Source of the DNA: Parvimonas micra
GTDB lineage: Bacteria; Bacillota; Clostridia; Tissierellales; Peptoniphilaceae
Assembly (NCBI RefSeq): GCF_037482165.1
Contig: NZ_CP148048.1
Coordinates: 434,001-498,000, forward strand
DNA length: 64,000 nt
Direction: 5' to 3'
Shown: positions 1 to 9,468 of the stretch, one piece after another
How the letters are laid out: the number at the start of each line of letters is the position of its first letter
How positions within the stretch are numbered: the stretch's first letter is position 1
The notes under the pieces: generated by a model
What the model was told of the DNA's origin: nothing
The model's database searches: none
The model's input: only the letters and a program-made list of their open reading frames with translations
Program-made: the position numbers and the translations under genes

Positions 1-1586
1 TTGGTGTTTTCAAAGTATTTTGAATTTTCAGCAATTCCTAAAAGAAGTATGTCTTCATCTGATTTTTTGATACTGTGATAAACCCTTGCTGGTGTAGTCG
101 TATATTTTTCTGCTGTTTTATTGCCAATTTCAATAGGAGCCTTTAGCACATATTGATATTTACTAATCAAATTTTCTTTTATATTATTTCCGTAGTTGTC
201 GAATGTAGGTTTTGCAGAAATTCCAAAGATGAATAATATTGAAGTAATAAATATTCCAAGTACTATCGCTACATAATCACCTTTGTTGGATTTTATAATT
301 GATTTTCTAAATGAACCTAAAAAGTTTTTGTTGACTTTTAATTCATTTTCATGCTTTGATTTTCTTTTATTTTTATAATGTTTTAAATTTTTTCTTAAAA
401 AATCTAAAGGTGTGAAGTTTAATTTTCTATAAATATAAATATAATTAAAAATTAAAATTATTGAAATAGGGATTATAGTTGTAATTATTAATGCTTCCAA
501 GTTGAAACTAGGAGTGAAGTTCTGCATATTAAATGATTTGTAGTAAACAGATTTAAAAGAATTTGTAAAAACTGTGTACCCAAAAATATTTCCTAAAACA
601 GCAGCTAAAAATGTAATTATAACAGAGTTTGCTATATAATTTATAACGAGCTCTGATTTTTTATATCCATTCGCAAGAAGTATTCCAATTATTTCAGATT
701 CTTCTTGTATTTTACTCACAATAGAAAGTGCAAATATGAATCCTATTAGCGTTACCATTAGACAAAGCATAACAATGACCATAGGCCTATCTCCACCCAT
801 ATCGTCAATCAAATAACTTATAGCATTATTATCTTTTTTTGGAAGTTGTTCTAAAACTGTTTTTGAAATATTTGCAGAATTTACAACTTCTTTATTTTTT
901 TCTTTCGTTTCTTTTTCACTTAGGTTTCTATCGTTAAATCTATATGAAACTTGATATTTTAACTTGCTTTCGTTAAAAATATCTTTGTCTTTATCAGATA
1001 CTAATCCTACTCCAAAATCTATTGCATTAAATATTAAATCTGTAGATTTTTGAAAAGATGAATTATAATCTGGAGTTGCTATTAAACCAACTATTTTAAA
1101 AATACGTTCTTTATTATCTTTAAAAAATTCTTTTTTAAAAGTAATATTGTCACCTATTTTTAAATTATTATTTTCGGCAAATAGTCTATTAATAGCTATT
1201 TCATTTTTATTTTTTGCAAGATTACCTTCATTGATAACAGGGAGATTTATATTTTTTCTATTTGTATAAAGTCTAATTGTCTTTTCATCTTTATCATCTT
1301 TAATTTTATTAATTTTTGCATCAACGTAAGGAGCTTTTTCGACTTTAACATTAGTTTTTTCAATGGATTTTAATATTTCATCTGTAGGGTCAAATGCGAA
1401 TAATATTTTTCCATCTTCAACAACTCCAGTTGACATAAGTTCATAATATAAAGTCTTGATACTTCCTGATGAAACCAACATGCCTGAAGTTGTGGAAATC
1501 ATAAAAAATAGAAGTATAAAGAGAAATAAATTTTTTGACCATTGGGCTTTTAATCCTCTAAGAATTCTTTTATTTAAATTTCTCAT
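1..1586 (-). CDS. ABC transporter permease, FtsX/MacB family (3' end beyond window)
   Basis: The reading frame starts at 1586 and stays open to the window edge, giving about 528 N-terminal residues; the C-terminus is missing. It has a membrane segment near residues 18-37, then a long extracytoplasmic domain rich in Lys and Asp. A cluster of three membrane segments follows (starting around VIVMLCLMVTLIGFIFALSI), then a Lys-rich cytoplasmic loop and the first segment of a second FtsX unit. This is the usual architecture of MacB-like or bacitracin/lantibiotic-type exporter permeases. The start codon lies one base after the ATPase stop, with GGAGTGG upstream, so the two genes are co-translated. 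The substrate cannot be told from sequence. Confidence 0.85.
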   Translation of the reverse strand, partial: MRNLNKRILRGLKAQWSKNLFLFILLFFMISTTSGMLVSSGSIKTLYYELMSTGVVEDGKILFAFDPTDEILKSIEKTNVKVEKAPYVDAKINKIKDDKDEKTIRLYTNRKNINLPVINEGNLAKNKNEIAINRLFAENNNLKIGDNITFKKEFFKDNKERIFKIVGLIATPDYNSSFQKSTDLIFNAIDFGVGLVSDKDKDIFNESKLKYQVSYRFNDRNLSEKETKEKNKEVVNSANISKTVLEQLPKKDNNAISYLIDDMGGDRPMVIVMLCLMVTLIGFIFALSIVSKIQEESEIIGILLANGYKKSELVINYIANSVIITFLAAVLGNIFGYTVFTNSFKSVYYKSFNMQNFTPSFNLEALIITTIIPISIILIFNYIYIYRKLNFTPLDFLRKNLKHYKNKRKSKHENELKVNKNFLGSFRKSIIKSNKGDYVAIVLGIFITSILFIFGISAKPTFDNYGNNIKENLISKYQYVLKAPIEIGNKTAEKYTTTPARVYHSIKKSDEDILLLGIAENSKYFENT

Positions 1587-1587
1587 G

Positions 1588-2286
1588 TTACCACTCCAAT
1601 TCTTGTGCATCCATTACATTGTCATTTTCAATTTCTTGACATATAATTCCATCTTTTAGCCTTATTGTAATATTAGACATCTTTGTTATTTCTTCATTAT
1701 GAGTTGCAAGAATAATTGTAGTTTTATATTCATTATTTATTCTTTGAAGTAGGGATAAAATATCTTTTGAAGTTTTATAATCTAAAGCACCTGTAGGCTC
1801 ATCACAAAGTAATATTTCAGGTTTTTTTATTAAAGCACGACCTATTGCACATCTTTGTTGTTGTCCACCTGATAATTGTCTTGGATATTTATTTTTATGT
1901 TCCCATAAACCTAAATCTTTTATTAATTTTTCAATATCCATAGGGTCATTGTGTATAAAAGAACCTACTTGAATATTTTCTGTTACAGTTAAATCTGGAA
2001 TCAGATTATAAAATTGAAAAATAAAACCTAAATATTTTCTTCTAAAATTTGAAAGGGGATTTTGTTTTAAACTTGAAATTTCACAATTATTTATCGTTAT
2101 CGACCCGCTGTCAATTTTTTCAAGTCCGCCAATAGCATTAAGTAATGTTGATTTTCCTGAACCAGATGGTCCTAATAGAGTACAAAGTGCACCTTTTTCT
2201 AAAGAAAAATTTATATCTTTTAAAACGGAAATTTTATTTTCATTTGTTCCATAAGATTTGTTTAAATTTTTTACAACTAAAAACAT
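1588..2286 (-). CDS. ABC transporter ATP-binding protein (MacB/LolD type)
   Basis: This is the ATPase partner of the downstream permease. It is 232 residues with Walker A GPSGSGKST, a Q-loop region, signature LSGGQQQR, Walker B LLCDEPTGALD and switch histidine ATHNE. Family knowledge places such ATPases with FtsX-type permeases that export peptides or lipoproteins or resist antimicrobial peptides. A frame-matched ATG exists at 2298, but the sequence ATGGAGGT there is itself the Shine-Dalgarno site, so the ATG at 2286 (MFLVVKNL) is preferred. The gene has a near-consensus promoter of its own. A two-component system is the common neighbour of such pairs but is not in view. Confidence 0.9.
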   Translation of the reverse strand: MFLVVKNLNKSYGTNENKISVLKDINFSLEKGALCTLLGPSGSGKSTLLNAIGGLEKIDSGSITINNCEISSLKQNPLSNFRRKYLGFIFQFYNLIPDLTVTENIQVGSFIHNDPMDIEKLIKDLGLWEHKNKYPRQLSGGQQQRCAIGRALIKKPEILLCDEPTGALDYKTSKDILSLLQRINNEYKTTIILATHNEEITKMSNITIRLKDGIICQEIENDNVMDAQELEW

Positions 2287-2322
2287 AAATACCTCCATAA
2301 AAATTTATTTAACTATAAACAA

Positions 2323-2351
2323 ATTATAGCACTTTCGATATTTATTATCAA
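2323..2351 (-). promoter_or_regulatory. Promoter of the ABC exporter operon
   Basis: On the minus strand there is TTGATA (2351-2346), a 17-base spacer, and TATAAT (2328-2323) preceded by TGC, an extended -10. The start codon at 2286 lies about 30 bases downstream of the predicted transcription start. Confidence 0.7.
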
Positions 2352-2442
2352 CAATAAAATTTTATAATAGAAAGTACTTTTTAATTTGATTATTAAAGAA
2401 ATTTTTGCGGTATATTAGTTATGTTATAGATGAAAAATATAG

Positions 2443-2448
2443 TATAAT
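2443..2448 (+). promoter_or_regulatory. Possible -10 of uvrB promoter
   Basis: TATAAT lies 58 bases ahead of the uvrB start. No good -35 is seen at 16-18 bases and there is no TGN extension. I see no LexA-type (GAAC-N4-GTTC) operator nearby, so SOS control is not supported by the sequence. Confidence 0.35.
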
Positions 2449-2506
2449 ATTATTATAGATTATTTTAAATAAAAATATTTGATTAATAAATAAATGGGAG
2501 TGCATT

Positions 2507-4480
2507 ATGGAGTTTGTTTTAAATTCAAAATTTAAGCCTACAGGAGATCAACCTGAAGCTATTGAAAAAATATCGGATTCAATTAAAAAAGGTAATAAAG
2601 AAATAATTTTGAAGGGTGTTACGGGTAGCGGAAAGACTTTTACAATGGCAAATATTATTGAGAAAGTTCAAAAACCAACACTTGTAATTGCTCATAATAA
2701 GACTTTGGCTTATCAGCTTGCGAGTGAATTTAAGGAATTTTTTCCTAACAATGCTGTTGAGTTTTTTGTATCCTATTACGATTATTATCAACCTGAAGCC
2801 TATGTTCCACAATCCGATACTTATATAGAAAAAGACAGCTCAATAAATGATGAGATAGATAAACTTAGACACTCCGCTACAATGTCTCTTTTTGAAAGAA
2901 GAGATGTAATTATTGTTGCTTCCGTTTCTTGTATTTACGGTTTAGGCGATCCAATAGACTATGAAAATTTAGTAGTTTCATTAAGACCTGGAATGATAAA
3001 AGATAGAGATGAAGTTATAAGAAAACTTGTAGATATTCAATATGTAAGGAATGATATTAATTTTATTCGTGGTACTTTTCGTGTAAGGGGAGACAGTTTA
3101 GAAATATTTCCTGTTTCTTCATCTGAAAATAGTATTAGAGTCGAATTTTTTGGAGATGAAATAGATAAAATTTCAGAAATTGATGCCTTAACAGGTAATG
3201 TAATAGGAACTCGTGAGCATGTTGCAATTTATCCTGCTTCTCACTTCGCCACTAGTTCTGAAAAAATTGAAAGAGCAATCGGAACAATTTCAAAAGAATT
3301 GGAAGAAAGACTTTTAGTTTTAAATCAAGAAAATAAATTAGTTGAAGCTCAAAGACTTGAACAGAGAACAAAATATGATTTGGAAATGTTACAAGAAATT
3401 GGATTTTGTAGTGGTGTAGAAAATTATTCTGCTCATTTAAGTGGTAGAGAAAGAGGTTCAAGACCTTATACTTTGATTGATTATTTTCCTGATGATTTTT
3501 TGATTATTGTAGATGAAAGTCATGTTACTGTTCCACAAATTGGAGCAATGTATGAAGGGGATAGAAGTAGAAAACAAAATTTGGTTGATTATGGATTTAG
3601 ATTGCCTTCTGCTTTGGATAACAGACCATTAAAATTTACAGAATTTGAAAGTATGGTAAATCAAATCTTATATGTATCTGCAACTCCTGGCAAGTACGAA
3701 AAAAGCCATAATTTAGAAGAAGTTGAACAAATTATAAGACCTACGGGACTTTTGGATCCTTTAATTGAAGTTAGAAAAACAGAAGGACAAATTGATGATA
3801 TAATTGGGGAAGTGAATTCAGTTATTAAAAAAGGTGAACGTGTTTTAATTACAACTTTAACTAAAAAAATGGCTGAAAATTTAACGGATTATTTAAAAAA
3901 TGTAGGAATAAAAACAACTTATTTGCATAGCGATATTGACACGATTGAACGTATGGAAATAATCAGAGATTTGCGTGTTGGAAAGTTTGACGTTTTGGTT
4001 GGAATAAACTTGTTAAGAGAAGGACTTGACTTGCCTGAGGTAAGTATGGTTATAATTATGGATGCAGATAAGGAAGGTTTTTTGCGTTCTGAAACTTCTA
4101 TGATACAAACAATCGGACGTGCTGCAAGAAATGTAAACGGAAGAGTTATTATGTATGCTGATAGAATTACAAAGTCAATGGATGTGGCAATTAAGGAAAC
4201 AAATAGAAGACGTGAAATTCAAAATAAATACAATATAGAGCATAATATTACTCCGAAGAGTGTTAAGAAAGATATTAGAGAGATTATTCAAGCTACAAAG
4301 GTTGCTGAGGATAATGTGGATTATAAAACAGAAGATGTTGAAATTACAGATTATGAAAGTTTCATTGAAGATTTGAAAAATGAAATGTTATCTGCTGCCG
4401 ATTCTTTAGACTTTGAAAGAGCAGCATCAATAAGAGATGAAATAAAGAGATTAAAAGAAATGTGGGGATTAGATGTCTAA
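2507..4480 (+). CDS. uvrB: Excinuclease ABC subunit B (UvrB)
   Basis: UvrB is the damage-verifying helicase-like subunit of nucleotide excision repair; it receives DNA from UvrA and recruits UvrC. The protein is 657 residues, a normal length. Walker A is GVTGSGKT near residue 40. The beta-hairpin region around [12 protein letters not shown] inserts between DNA strands. The helicase motifs DESH and RAARN, and a C-terminal UVR motif ([17 protein letters not shown]), bind UvrC. GGGAG precedes the ATG. The last 8 bases overlap uvrA, so the two subunits are translationally coupled. Confidence 0.97.
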   Translation: MEFVLNSKFKPTGDQPEAIEKISDSIKKGNKEIILKGVTGSGKTFTMANIIEKVQKPTLVIAHNKTLAYQLASEFKEFFPNNAVEFFVSYYDYYQPEAYVPQSDTYIEKDSSINDEIDKLRHSATMSLFERRDVIIVASVSCIYGLGDPIDYENLVVSLRPGMIKDRDEVIRKLVDIQYVRNDINFIRGTFRVRGDSLEIFPVSSSENSIRVEFFGDEIDKISEIDALTGNVIGTREHVAIYPASHFATSSEKIERAIGTISKELEERLLVLNQENKLVEAQRLEQRTKYDLEMLQEIGFCSGVENYSAHLSGRERGSRPYTLIDYFPDDFLIIVDESHVTVPQIGAMYEGDRSRKQNLVDYGFRLPSALDNRPLKFTEFESMVNQILYVSATPGKYEKSHNLEEVEQIIRPTGLLDPLIEVRKTEGQIDDIIGEVNSVIKKGERVLITTLTKKMAENLTDYLKNVGIKTTYLHSDIDTIERMEIIRDLRVGKFDVLVGINLLREGLDLPEVSMVIIMDADKEGFLRSETSMIQTIGRAARNVNGRVIMYADRITKSMDVAIKETNRRREIQNKYNIEHNITPKSVKKDIREIIQATKVAEDNVDYKTEDVEITDYESFIEDLKNEMLSAADSLDFERAASIRDEIKRLKEMWGLDV

Positions 4481-7310
4481 AAATACAATTAGAATTAAAG
4501 GAGCAAAAGTAAATAATTTAAAAAATATAGATTTAGAAATTCCAAGAGATAAAATGGTTGTTTTTACAGGACTTAGTGGAAGTGGAAAATCATCTTTGGC
4601 TTTTGATACAATTTATGCCGAAGGGCAAAGAAGATATGTTGAGAGCTTATCAAGTTATGCAAGACAATTTTTAGGTCAAATGGATAAACCTGATGTTGAA
4701 TATATTGATGGATTAAGTCCGTCAATATCTATTGATCAAAAAACTACAAATAGAAATCCAAGATCTACTGTAGGAACTGTTACTGAAATTTATGATTATT
4801 TAAGATTGCTTTTTGCAAAAATTGGAATTCCAAAATGTCCAATATGTGGAACCGAGATAAAAAGTCAAAGTATCGACCAAATGGTTGATAGAGTTATGAA
4901 ACTTGAAGAGAGAAGTAAGATATTTGTGTTAGCTCCTGTAATTCGTGGGAAAAAGGGAGAACATAAAAAACTTTTAGAAAATATAAAAATTCAAGGTTTT
5001 GTTCGTGCAATTATTGACGATAAGGAATATGAACTTACTGAAGAAATTGAGTTAGATAAAAATAAAAAACATAATATTGATATTGTAGTTGATAGACTTG
5101 TTGTAAAAGAAGGAATTGAGTCAAGACTTACAGAGAGTTTGGAAACAGCTTTTAAATTTAGTGACAGTATTGTTAAGGTTAAAGTGGTTGATGGAGAAGA
5201 AATTTTATTTTCTGAAAAAATGTCCTGTCCTAACGGGCATATTTCATTTGATGAAATTGAACCTAGAACTTTTTCTTTTAACAGTCCTTTTGGAATGTGT
5301 CATGATTGTAATGGACTTGGAAGCCATAAAATTATAGATCCGGATTTGGTAATTCCTGATAAAAATAAATCACTTTTAGAGGGAGCAATTGAATGTTACA
5401 ATATGACTACTGGGGAAGATGGATACTATTACAAAATATTTCACGAAATAATAAAATATAATGGTTTTGATGAAAATACTCCTTTTAAAGATTTAAGTAA
5501 AGAAACTATAGATGAACTTCTTTATGGGACAGGATTAAGAAATATAAAATTTAGGTTTGAAAGTAAGTTCACAAATGAAAATAAAACTTTTAATAAACCA
5601 TTTGAAGGAATAGTAAAGAATTTAGAAAGAAGATATGCTTCTTCTCCAATGTCTTCTATGAGAGAAAAAATTGAAACAGTGATGTCTGAAATGGAATGTG
5701 AAACTTGTAAAGGAAAAAGACTTAATGAAAAGGCCCTTTCAATTTTTATAAGAGACAAAAATATTTCAGATGTTACAGCAATGTCTGTTCAAAAATTAAA
5801 TGAATGGTTTAATGATTTAGAATTAACAGAAACTGAAAGTATTATTGGGGAAAGAATTTTAAAGGAAATTAGAGAAAGACTTAAATTTTTAAAAGATGTA
5901 GGTCTTGAATATTTAACTTTGGCAAGAAGTGCAGGAACTCTTTCAGGAGGAGAAAGTCAAAGAATTAGACTTGCAACTCAAATCGGTTCGGGGCTTGTTG
6001 GAGTTGTTTATGTTTTAGATGAACCAAGTATCGGTTTACATCAAAGAGATAATGAAAAACTTTTAAATGCTTTAAGAAATTTAACAAATCTTGGAAATAC
6101 TTTGATTGTAGTAGAACATGATGAGGATACTATTCGTTGTGCTGACCATATTGTAGATATTGGACCAAGAGCAGGCATTCATGGTGGAGAGGTTGTTGCT
6201 CAGGGAACTCTTAAAGATATTATGAAGAGTAAAAAATCTATTACAGGTGCATATCTTTCAGGAAAAAGTAAAATAGAAGTTCCTAAACAAAGAAGAAAAT
6301 ACACAGATACAATTAAAGTTTTTGGAGCAAGAGAAAATAATTTAAAAAATATTGATGTTGAATTTCCTATCGGTGTTTTTACTTGTGTAACTGGTGTTTC
6401 AGGAAGTGGAAAGAGCAGTTTGGTAAATTCAATTTTAAATAAAGAATTGTCAAACAAATTAAATAGAAGTAAACAAAAAACAGGAAAGTTTGATAGAATT
6501 GAGGGCTATGAAAAACTGGATAAAGTTATTGAAATTGACCAAAGTCCAATAGGGAGAACTCCACGTTCAAATCCTGCAACTTATACTAAACTTTTTGATA
6601 ATATAAGAGATGTTTTTGCCATGACTACAAAGGCAAAAATGAAAGGATATAGCAAAGGTAGATTTAGTTTTAATGTTCACGGTGGTCGTTGTGAAGCTTG
6701 TAAAGGAGACGGAACAATAAAGGTTGAAATGCACTTTTTACCTGATGTATATGTACCTTGTGAAGTTTGTGGTGGTAAAAGATACAATAGAGAAACTTTG
6801 GAAGTAACTTATAATGGGAAAAATATTTCAGATGTTTTGGAAATGACTGTTGAAGATGGACTTAAATTCTTTGAAAATCATCCTTCAATAAAAAGAAAAT
6901 TACAAACTTTATATGATGTAGGATTGGATTATATTAAGATTGGTCAAAGCTCAACAGAGCTTTCAGGTGGAGAGGCTCAAAGAGTTAAACTTGCATCTGA
7001 ACTTGCTAAACGTGGAACGGGACAAACTGTTTATATTTTAGATGAACCAACTACAGGATTACACATTGATGATATAAAAAAATTGATTGAAGTTTTAAAT
7101 ACCTTAGTTGAACAAGGAAATACTGTTATTGTTATAGAACATAATTTAGATATGATAAAAATTGCAGATCATATAATTGATTTAGGTGTTGAAGGTGGCG
7201 ACGGTGGAGGAACCATTGTAGTAACAGGCACACCTGAGGAAGTTGCAAAATGTGAGAAATCATATACAGGGCAATTTTTAAGGAAAATATTAGGAGAGCA
7301 AAATGGATAG
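4473..7310 (+). CDS. uvrA: Excinuclease ABC subunit A (UvrA)
   Basis: UvrA is the damage-recognition ATPase of nucleotide excision repair, a dimer with two ABC modules per chain. The protein is 945 residues. The first Walker A is GLSGSGKSS and the second GVSGSGKSS; the signatures are LSGGESQR and LSGGEAQR. Zinc-binding cysteine pairs are visible at [13 protein letters not shown], and CEACKGDG with CEVCGGKR. The gene starts inside the end of uvrB and its own end overlaps the next gene by 8 bases, so uvrB, uvrA and the two downstream genes probably form one transcript. Confidence 0.97.
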   Translation: MSKNTIRIKGAKVNNLKNIDLEIPRDKMVVFTGLSGSGKSSLAFDTIYAEGQRRYVESLSSYARQFLGQMDKPDVEYIDGLSPSISIDQKTTNRNPRSTVGTVTEIYDYLRLLFAKIGIPKCPICGTEIKSQSIDQMVDRVMKLEERSKIFVLAPVIRGKKGEHKKLLENIKIQGFVRAIIDDKEYELTEEIELDKNKKHNIDIVVDRLVVKEGIESRLTESLETAFKFSDSIVKVKVVDGEEILFSEKMSCPNGHISFDEIEPRTFSFNSPFGMCHDCNGLGSHKIIDPDLVIPDKNKSLLEGAIECYNMTTGEDGYYYKIFHEIIKYNGFDENTPFKDLSKETIDELLYGTGLRNIKFRFESKFTNENKTFNKPFEGIVKNLERRYASSPMSSMREKIETVMSEMECETCKGKRLNEKALSIFIRDKNISDVTAMSVQKLNEWFNDLELTETESIIGERILKEIRERLKFLKDVGLEYLTLARSAGTLSGGESQRIRLATQIGSGLVGVVYVLDEPSIGLHQRDNEKLLNALRNLTNLGNTLIVVEHDEDTIRCADHIVDIGPRAGIHGGEVVAQGTLKDIMKSKKSITGAYLSGKSKIEVPKQRRKYTDTIKVFGARENNLKNIDVEFPIGVFTCVTGVSGSGKSSLVNSILNKELSNKLNRSKQKTGKFDRIEGYEKLDKVIEIDQSPIGRTPRSNPATYTKLFDNIRDVFAMTTKAKMKGYSKGRFSFNVHGGRCEACKGDGTIKVEMHFLPDVYVPCEVCGGKRYNRETLEVTYNGKNISDVLEMTVEDGLKFFENHPSIKRKLQTLYDVGLDYIKIGQSSTELSGGEAQRVKLASELAKRGTGQTVYILDEPTTGLHIDDIKKLIEVLNTLVEQGNTVIVIEHNLDMIKIADHIIDLGVEGGDGGGTIVVTGTPEEVAKCEKSYTGQFLRKILGEQNG

Positions 7311-7893
7311 ATATATTTTAATTTTAACAGATACCTTTGAAGAAGTTGAAGCACTTACTCAAGTTGATTATCTTAGAAGAGCGGATATTAAGGTCGATAT
7401 GATTTCAATTACAGGAAAACTTCAAGTTACAAGTAATAGAGGAATAAATGTTTTAGCTGATGATTTGATTGAAAATATAGATTTAAAAGAATATGCAGGA
7501 ATTATTATTCCAGGTGGACTTCCTGCTGCTTTTGATATCAGAGATGACAAAAGAGTTTTAGATATAATAAAGAAATTTGACGAAGAGGGCAAGTTGATTT
7601 CTGCGATTTGTGCAGGACCTTCAGTTCTTGCAAAAGCAGGTGTTTTATCCGGAAGAAATGCTGTTATTTATCCGGGAATGGAAGATGAATTGCTTGATGC
7701 AATTGTTAAGGAAGATGCAATTTGTATTGATGACAATATAATTACCGCAAGAGGAGCTGGACTTGCGGGAGAACTTGCTTATACATTGATTAGAAAAATA
7801 AAAGGAAAAGTTCAAGAAAAACAAGTTCGTTTTATGTCTGTTGATTATTTGTTGAGGGATTTTATTCTAAAGGAAGAAAAGAATGGGAAATAA
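7303..7893 (+). CDS. DJ-1/PfpI family protein
   Basis: This 196-residue protein has the DJ-1/ThiJ fold. It has the nucleophile elbow AICAGPS with Cys103, the conserved acidic N-terminal motif EEVEA (residues 13-17), and the GGLPAA turn. Relatives (YajL, DJ-1) are reported as oxidation-sensing chaperones or glyoxalase-like/deglycase enzymes; the exact activity is debated. It is coupled to uvrA by an 8-base overlap and overlaps rlmN by 11 bases. That places a stress-protein gene between DNA repair and rRNA methylation genes, but the sequence does not show a functional link. Confidence 0.88.
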   Translation: MDRYILILTDTFEEVEALTQVDYLRRADIKVDMISITGKLQVTSNRGINVLADDLIENIDLKEYAGIIIPGGLPAAFDIRDDKRVLDIIKKFDEEGKLISAICAGPSVLAKAGVLSGRNAVIYPGMEDELLDAIVKEDAICIDDNIITARGAGLAGELAYTLIRKIKGKVQEKQVRFMSVDYLLRDFILKEEKNGK

Positions 7894-8929
7894 AAAAATA
7901 GAATTTAACTCTTTGAAAATTGAAGAGCTTGAAGATTTATTTTTAAGTTTGGGAGAAAAGAAGTTCAGGGCTGAGCAATTTTTTAGATTTATGCATCAAA
8001 AGAAAAACTTTGAAATAGAAAATTGCAAGCAACTGCCTAAAGTTTTAATTGAAAAACTAAAGGAAATAGGATATATAAATACTTCTTCAATTTATACAAA
8101 ATATGAATCAAAGCTAGATAATACAAAAAAATATTTGGTTAAATTATATGATAATAGAATAATTGAAACTGTATTTATGGACTATGGAAGTTATTGTACA
8201 GTTTGTATTTCAAGTCAAGTAGGTTGTAGAATGGGATGTACTTTTTGTGCGTCAACAAAAGAAAATTTTAAAAGAAATTTAACTTCTGCTGAAATGTTAA
8301 ATCAAATTTATCTGATAGAGAATGATTTGAATTTAACTATAAATAATGTCGTTATTATGGGCATTGGAGAACCGCTTGATAACTATAATAATGTAATCAA
8401 TTTTTTGAAGATTATAAATTCTGAAAAGGGTAAAAATTTGAGCCTAAGAAATATTACAATTTCAACTTGTGGACTTGTCCATAATATTTATAAATTAGCT
8501 GATGAAAAATTACCTGTTACGCTCACAATTTCACTTCATAATCCATTTCAAAATGAAAGAAGAGAAATAATGCCTATTTCAGATAATTTTTCAATTGATG
8601 AAATATTAAAGGCTTGTAAGTATTATTTTGATAAAACTTCAAGAAGAGTCAGTTTTGAATATACAATAATCAAAGGGCAAAACGACTCAAAAAAACATGC
8701 GTTGGAGCTTAAGAATATTCTAAAAGGTTTAAATTGCCATATTAATATAATTCCTTTAAATTCAATAAAAGAATTTGATGGAGTTGCGCCAAGTACAAAG
8801 TATATTTATGTATTTAAGTCAATGCTTGAAAACTACGGAATAAATGCCACGATAAGAAAGAAACAGGGTGATGATATAAATGGAGCTTGTGGACAACTTA
8901 GACAGGGTATTTTAGAAGAAGAAGCATAG
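7883..8929 (+). CDS. rlmN: 23S rRNA (adenine-C2)-methyltransferase RlmN
   Basis: RlmN is a radical-SAM enzyme that methylates C2 of A2503 in 23S rRNA (and A37 of some tRNAs). The 348-residue protein carries the CX3CX2C iron-sulfur motif at Cys115, Cys119 and Cys122 and the C-terminal methyl-carrying cysteine at Cys336 (GACGQL). This separates it from non-enzymatic relatives. Cfr is a paralogue with C8 specificity. RlmN is favoured because the locus has no mobility or resistance context, but motifs alone do not fully exclude Cfr. The gene ends the uvrBA transcript and is followed by a hairpin. Confidence 0.9.
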   Translation: MGNKKIEFNSLKIEELEDLFLSLGEKKFRAEQFFRFMHQKKNFEIENCKQLPKVLIEKLKEIGYINTSSIYTKYESKLDNTKKYLVKLYDNRIIETVFMDYGSYCTVCISSQVGCRMGCTFCASTKENFKRNLTSAEMLNQIYLIENDLNLTINNVVIMGIGEPLDNYNNVINFLKIINSEKGKNLSLRNITISTCGLVHNIYKLADEKLPVTLTISLHNPFQNERREIMPISDNFSIDEILKACKYYFDKTSRRVSFEYTIIKGQNDSKKHALELKNILKGLNCHINIIPLNSIKEFDGVAPSTKYIYVFKSMLENYGINATIRKKQGDDINGACGQLRQGILEEEA

Positions 8930-8959
8930 AATTATTTTCACTAAGCAGGAATTAATTAT

Positions 8960-9024
8960 AAACTCATAGATTGAAGTTCATATTAAAAATATAAATAATA
9001 TGTGAATTTCCTATGAGTTTTTAT
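8960..9024 (+). terminator. Terminator of the uvrBA-rlmN transcript
   Basis: AAACTCATAG (8960-8969) pairs with CTATGAGTTT (9011-9020). An inner partial stem forms from GAAGTTCATATTA and TAATATGTGAA. A short T-rich tail follows. Confidence 0.65.
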
Positions 9025-9092
9025 TATATTAATTTTTAAAGAATTATTTGTTTTAGTTATGAAAAACGTTTTTAAAAAATTTAGTAAAACTA

Positions 9093-9121
9093 TTGAATTG
9101 TTTAAACAATAATGGTAAAAT
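9093..9121 (+). promoter_or_regulatory. ptsH promoter with palindrome in the spacer
   Basis: TTGAAT (9093-9098), a 17-base spacer and TAAAAT (9116-9121) form a good promoter. The spacer holds the perfect 14-bp palindrome ATTGTTTAAACAAT (9097-9110), which overlaps the -35 by two bases. A dimeric repressor bound there would block RNA polymerase. The regulator is not identified. Confidence 0.65.
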
Positions 9122-9161
9122 ATATATGTAGTTTAAATATTAGAAACTTAGGAGGCTTATT

Positions 9162-9422
9162 ATGATAGAAAAAAACGTTATAATAAAAAATGAAACAGGA
9201 TTACATGCTAGACCTGCTGCATCTTTAGTTCAATTTGTTAAGAAATTTGATGAAAGTATTGAAATTATTTTAGATAACAAAGTTGCTGATGCGAAAAGTA
9301 TTTTTAATGTTATGAGTTTAGGTATTTCTAAGGGAACAGAAGTAACATTGAGAGTTGATGGAGAAAATGAAGAGAAAACTTTAGGGGAAGTTGTGAACTT
9401 CATAGAAAATTTAGCTGATTAA
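9162..9422 (+). CDS. ptsH: Phosphocarrier protein HPr
   Basis: HPr passes phosphate from enzyme I to sugar-specific EIIA domains. The 86-residue protein has the catalytic His15 in GLHARPAA and the regulatory Ser46 in AKSIFNV, the site used by HPr kinase in Gram-positive carbon catabolite control. Both key residues are present, so it looks like a working Firmicute HPr rather than a Crh or NPr variant (Crh lacks His15). TTAGGAGGC precedes the ATG. It is separated from ptsI by a hairpin terminator. Confidence 0.95.
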   Translation: MIEKNVIIKNETGLHARPAASLVQFVKKFDESIEIILDNKVADAKSIFNVMSLGISKGTEVTLRVDGENEEKTLGEVVNFIENLAD

Positions 9423-9432
9423 TTTTAAGTAT

Positions 9433-9457
9433 AGCTTCTCGAAAGAGAAGCTTTTTT
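9433..9457 (+). terminator. Intercistronic terminator/attenuator between ptsH and ptsI
   Basis: AGCTTCTC (9433-9440), a GAAA tetraloop and GAGAAGCT (9445-9452) are followed by a run of T to 9457. The ptsI Shine-Dalgarno begins immediately after. Partial read-through would set a high HPr to enzyme I ratio. Confidence 0.8.
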
Positions 9458-9468
9458 GGTGGAGTATT

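Noticed and set aside
2400-2506. SOS (LexA) operator ahead of uvrB
   Set aside because: No GAAC-N4-GTTC-type or CIRCGN-like element is visible.
8930-9161. Small gene or regulatory RNA between rlmN and ptsH
   Set aside because: Only a terminator and the ptsH promoter are seen; no frame with a ribosome site.
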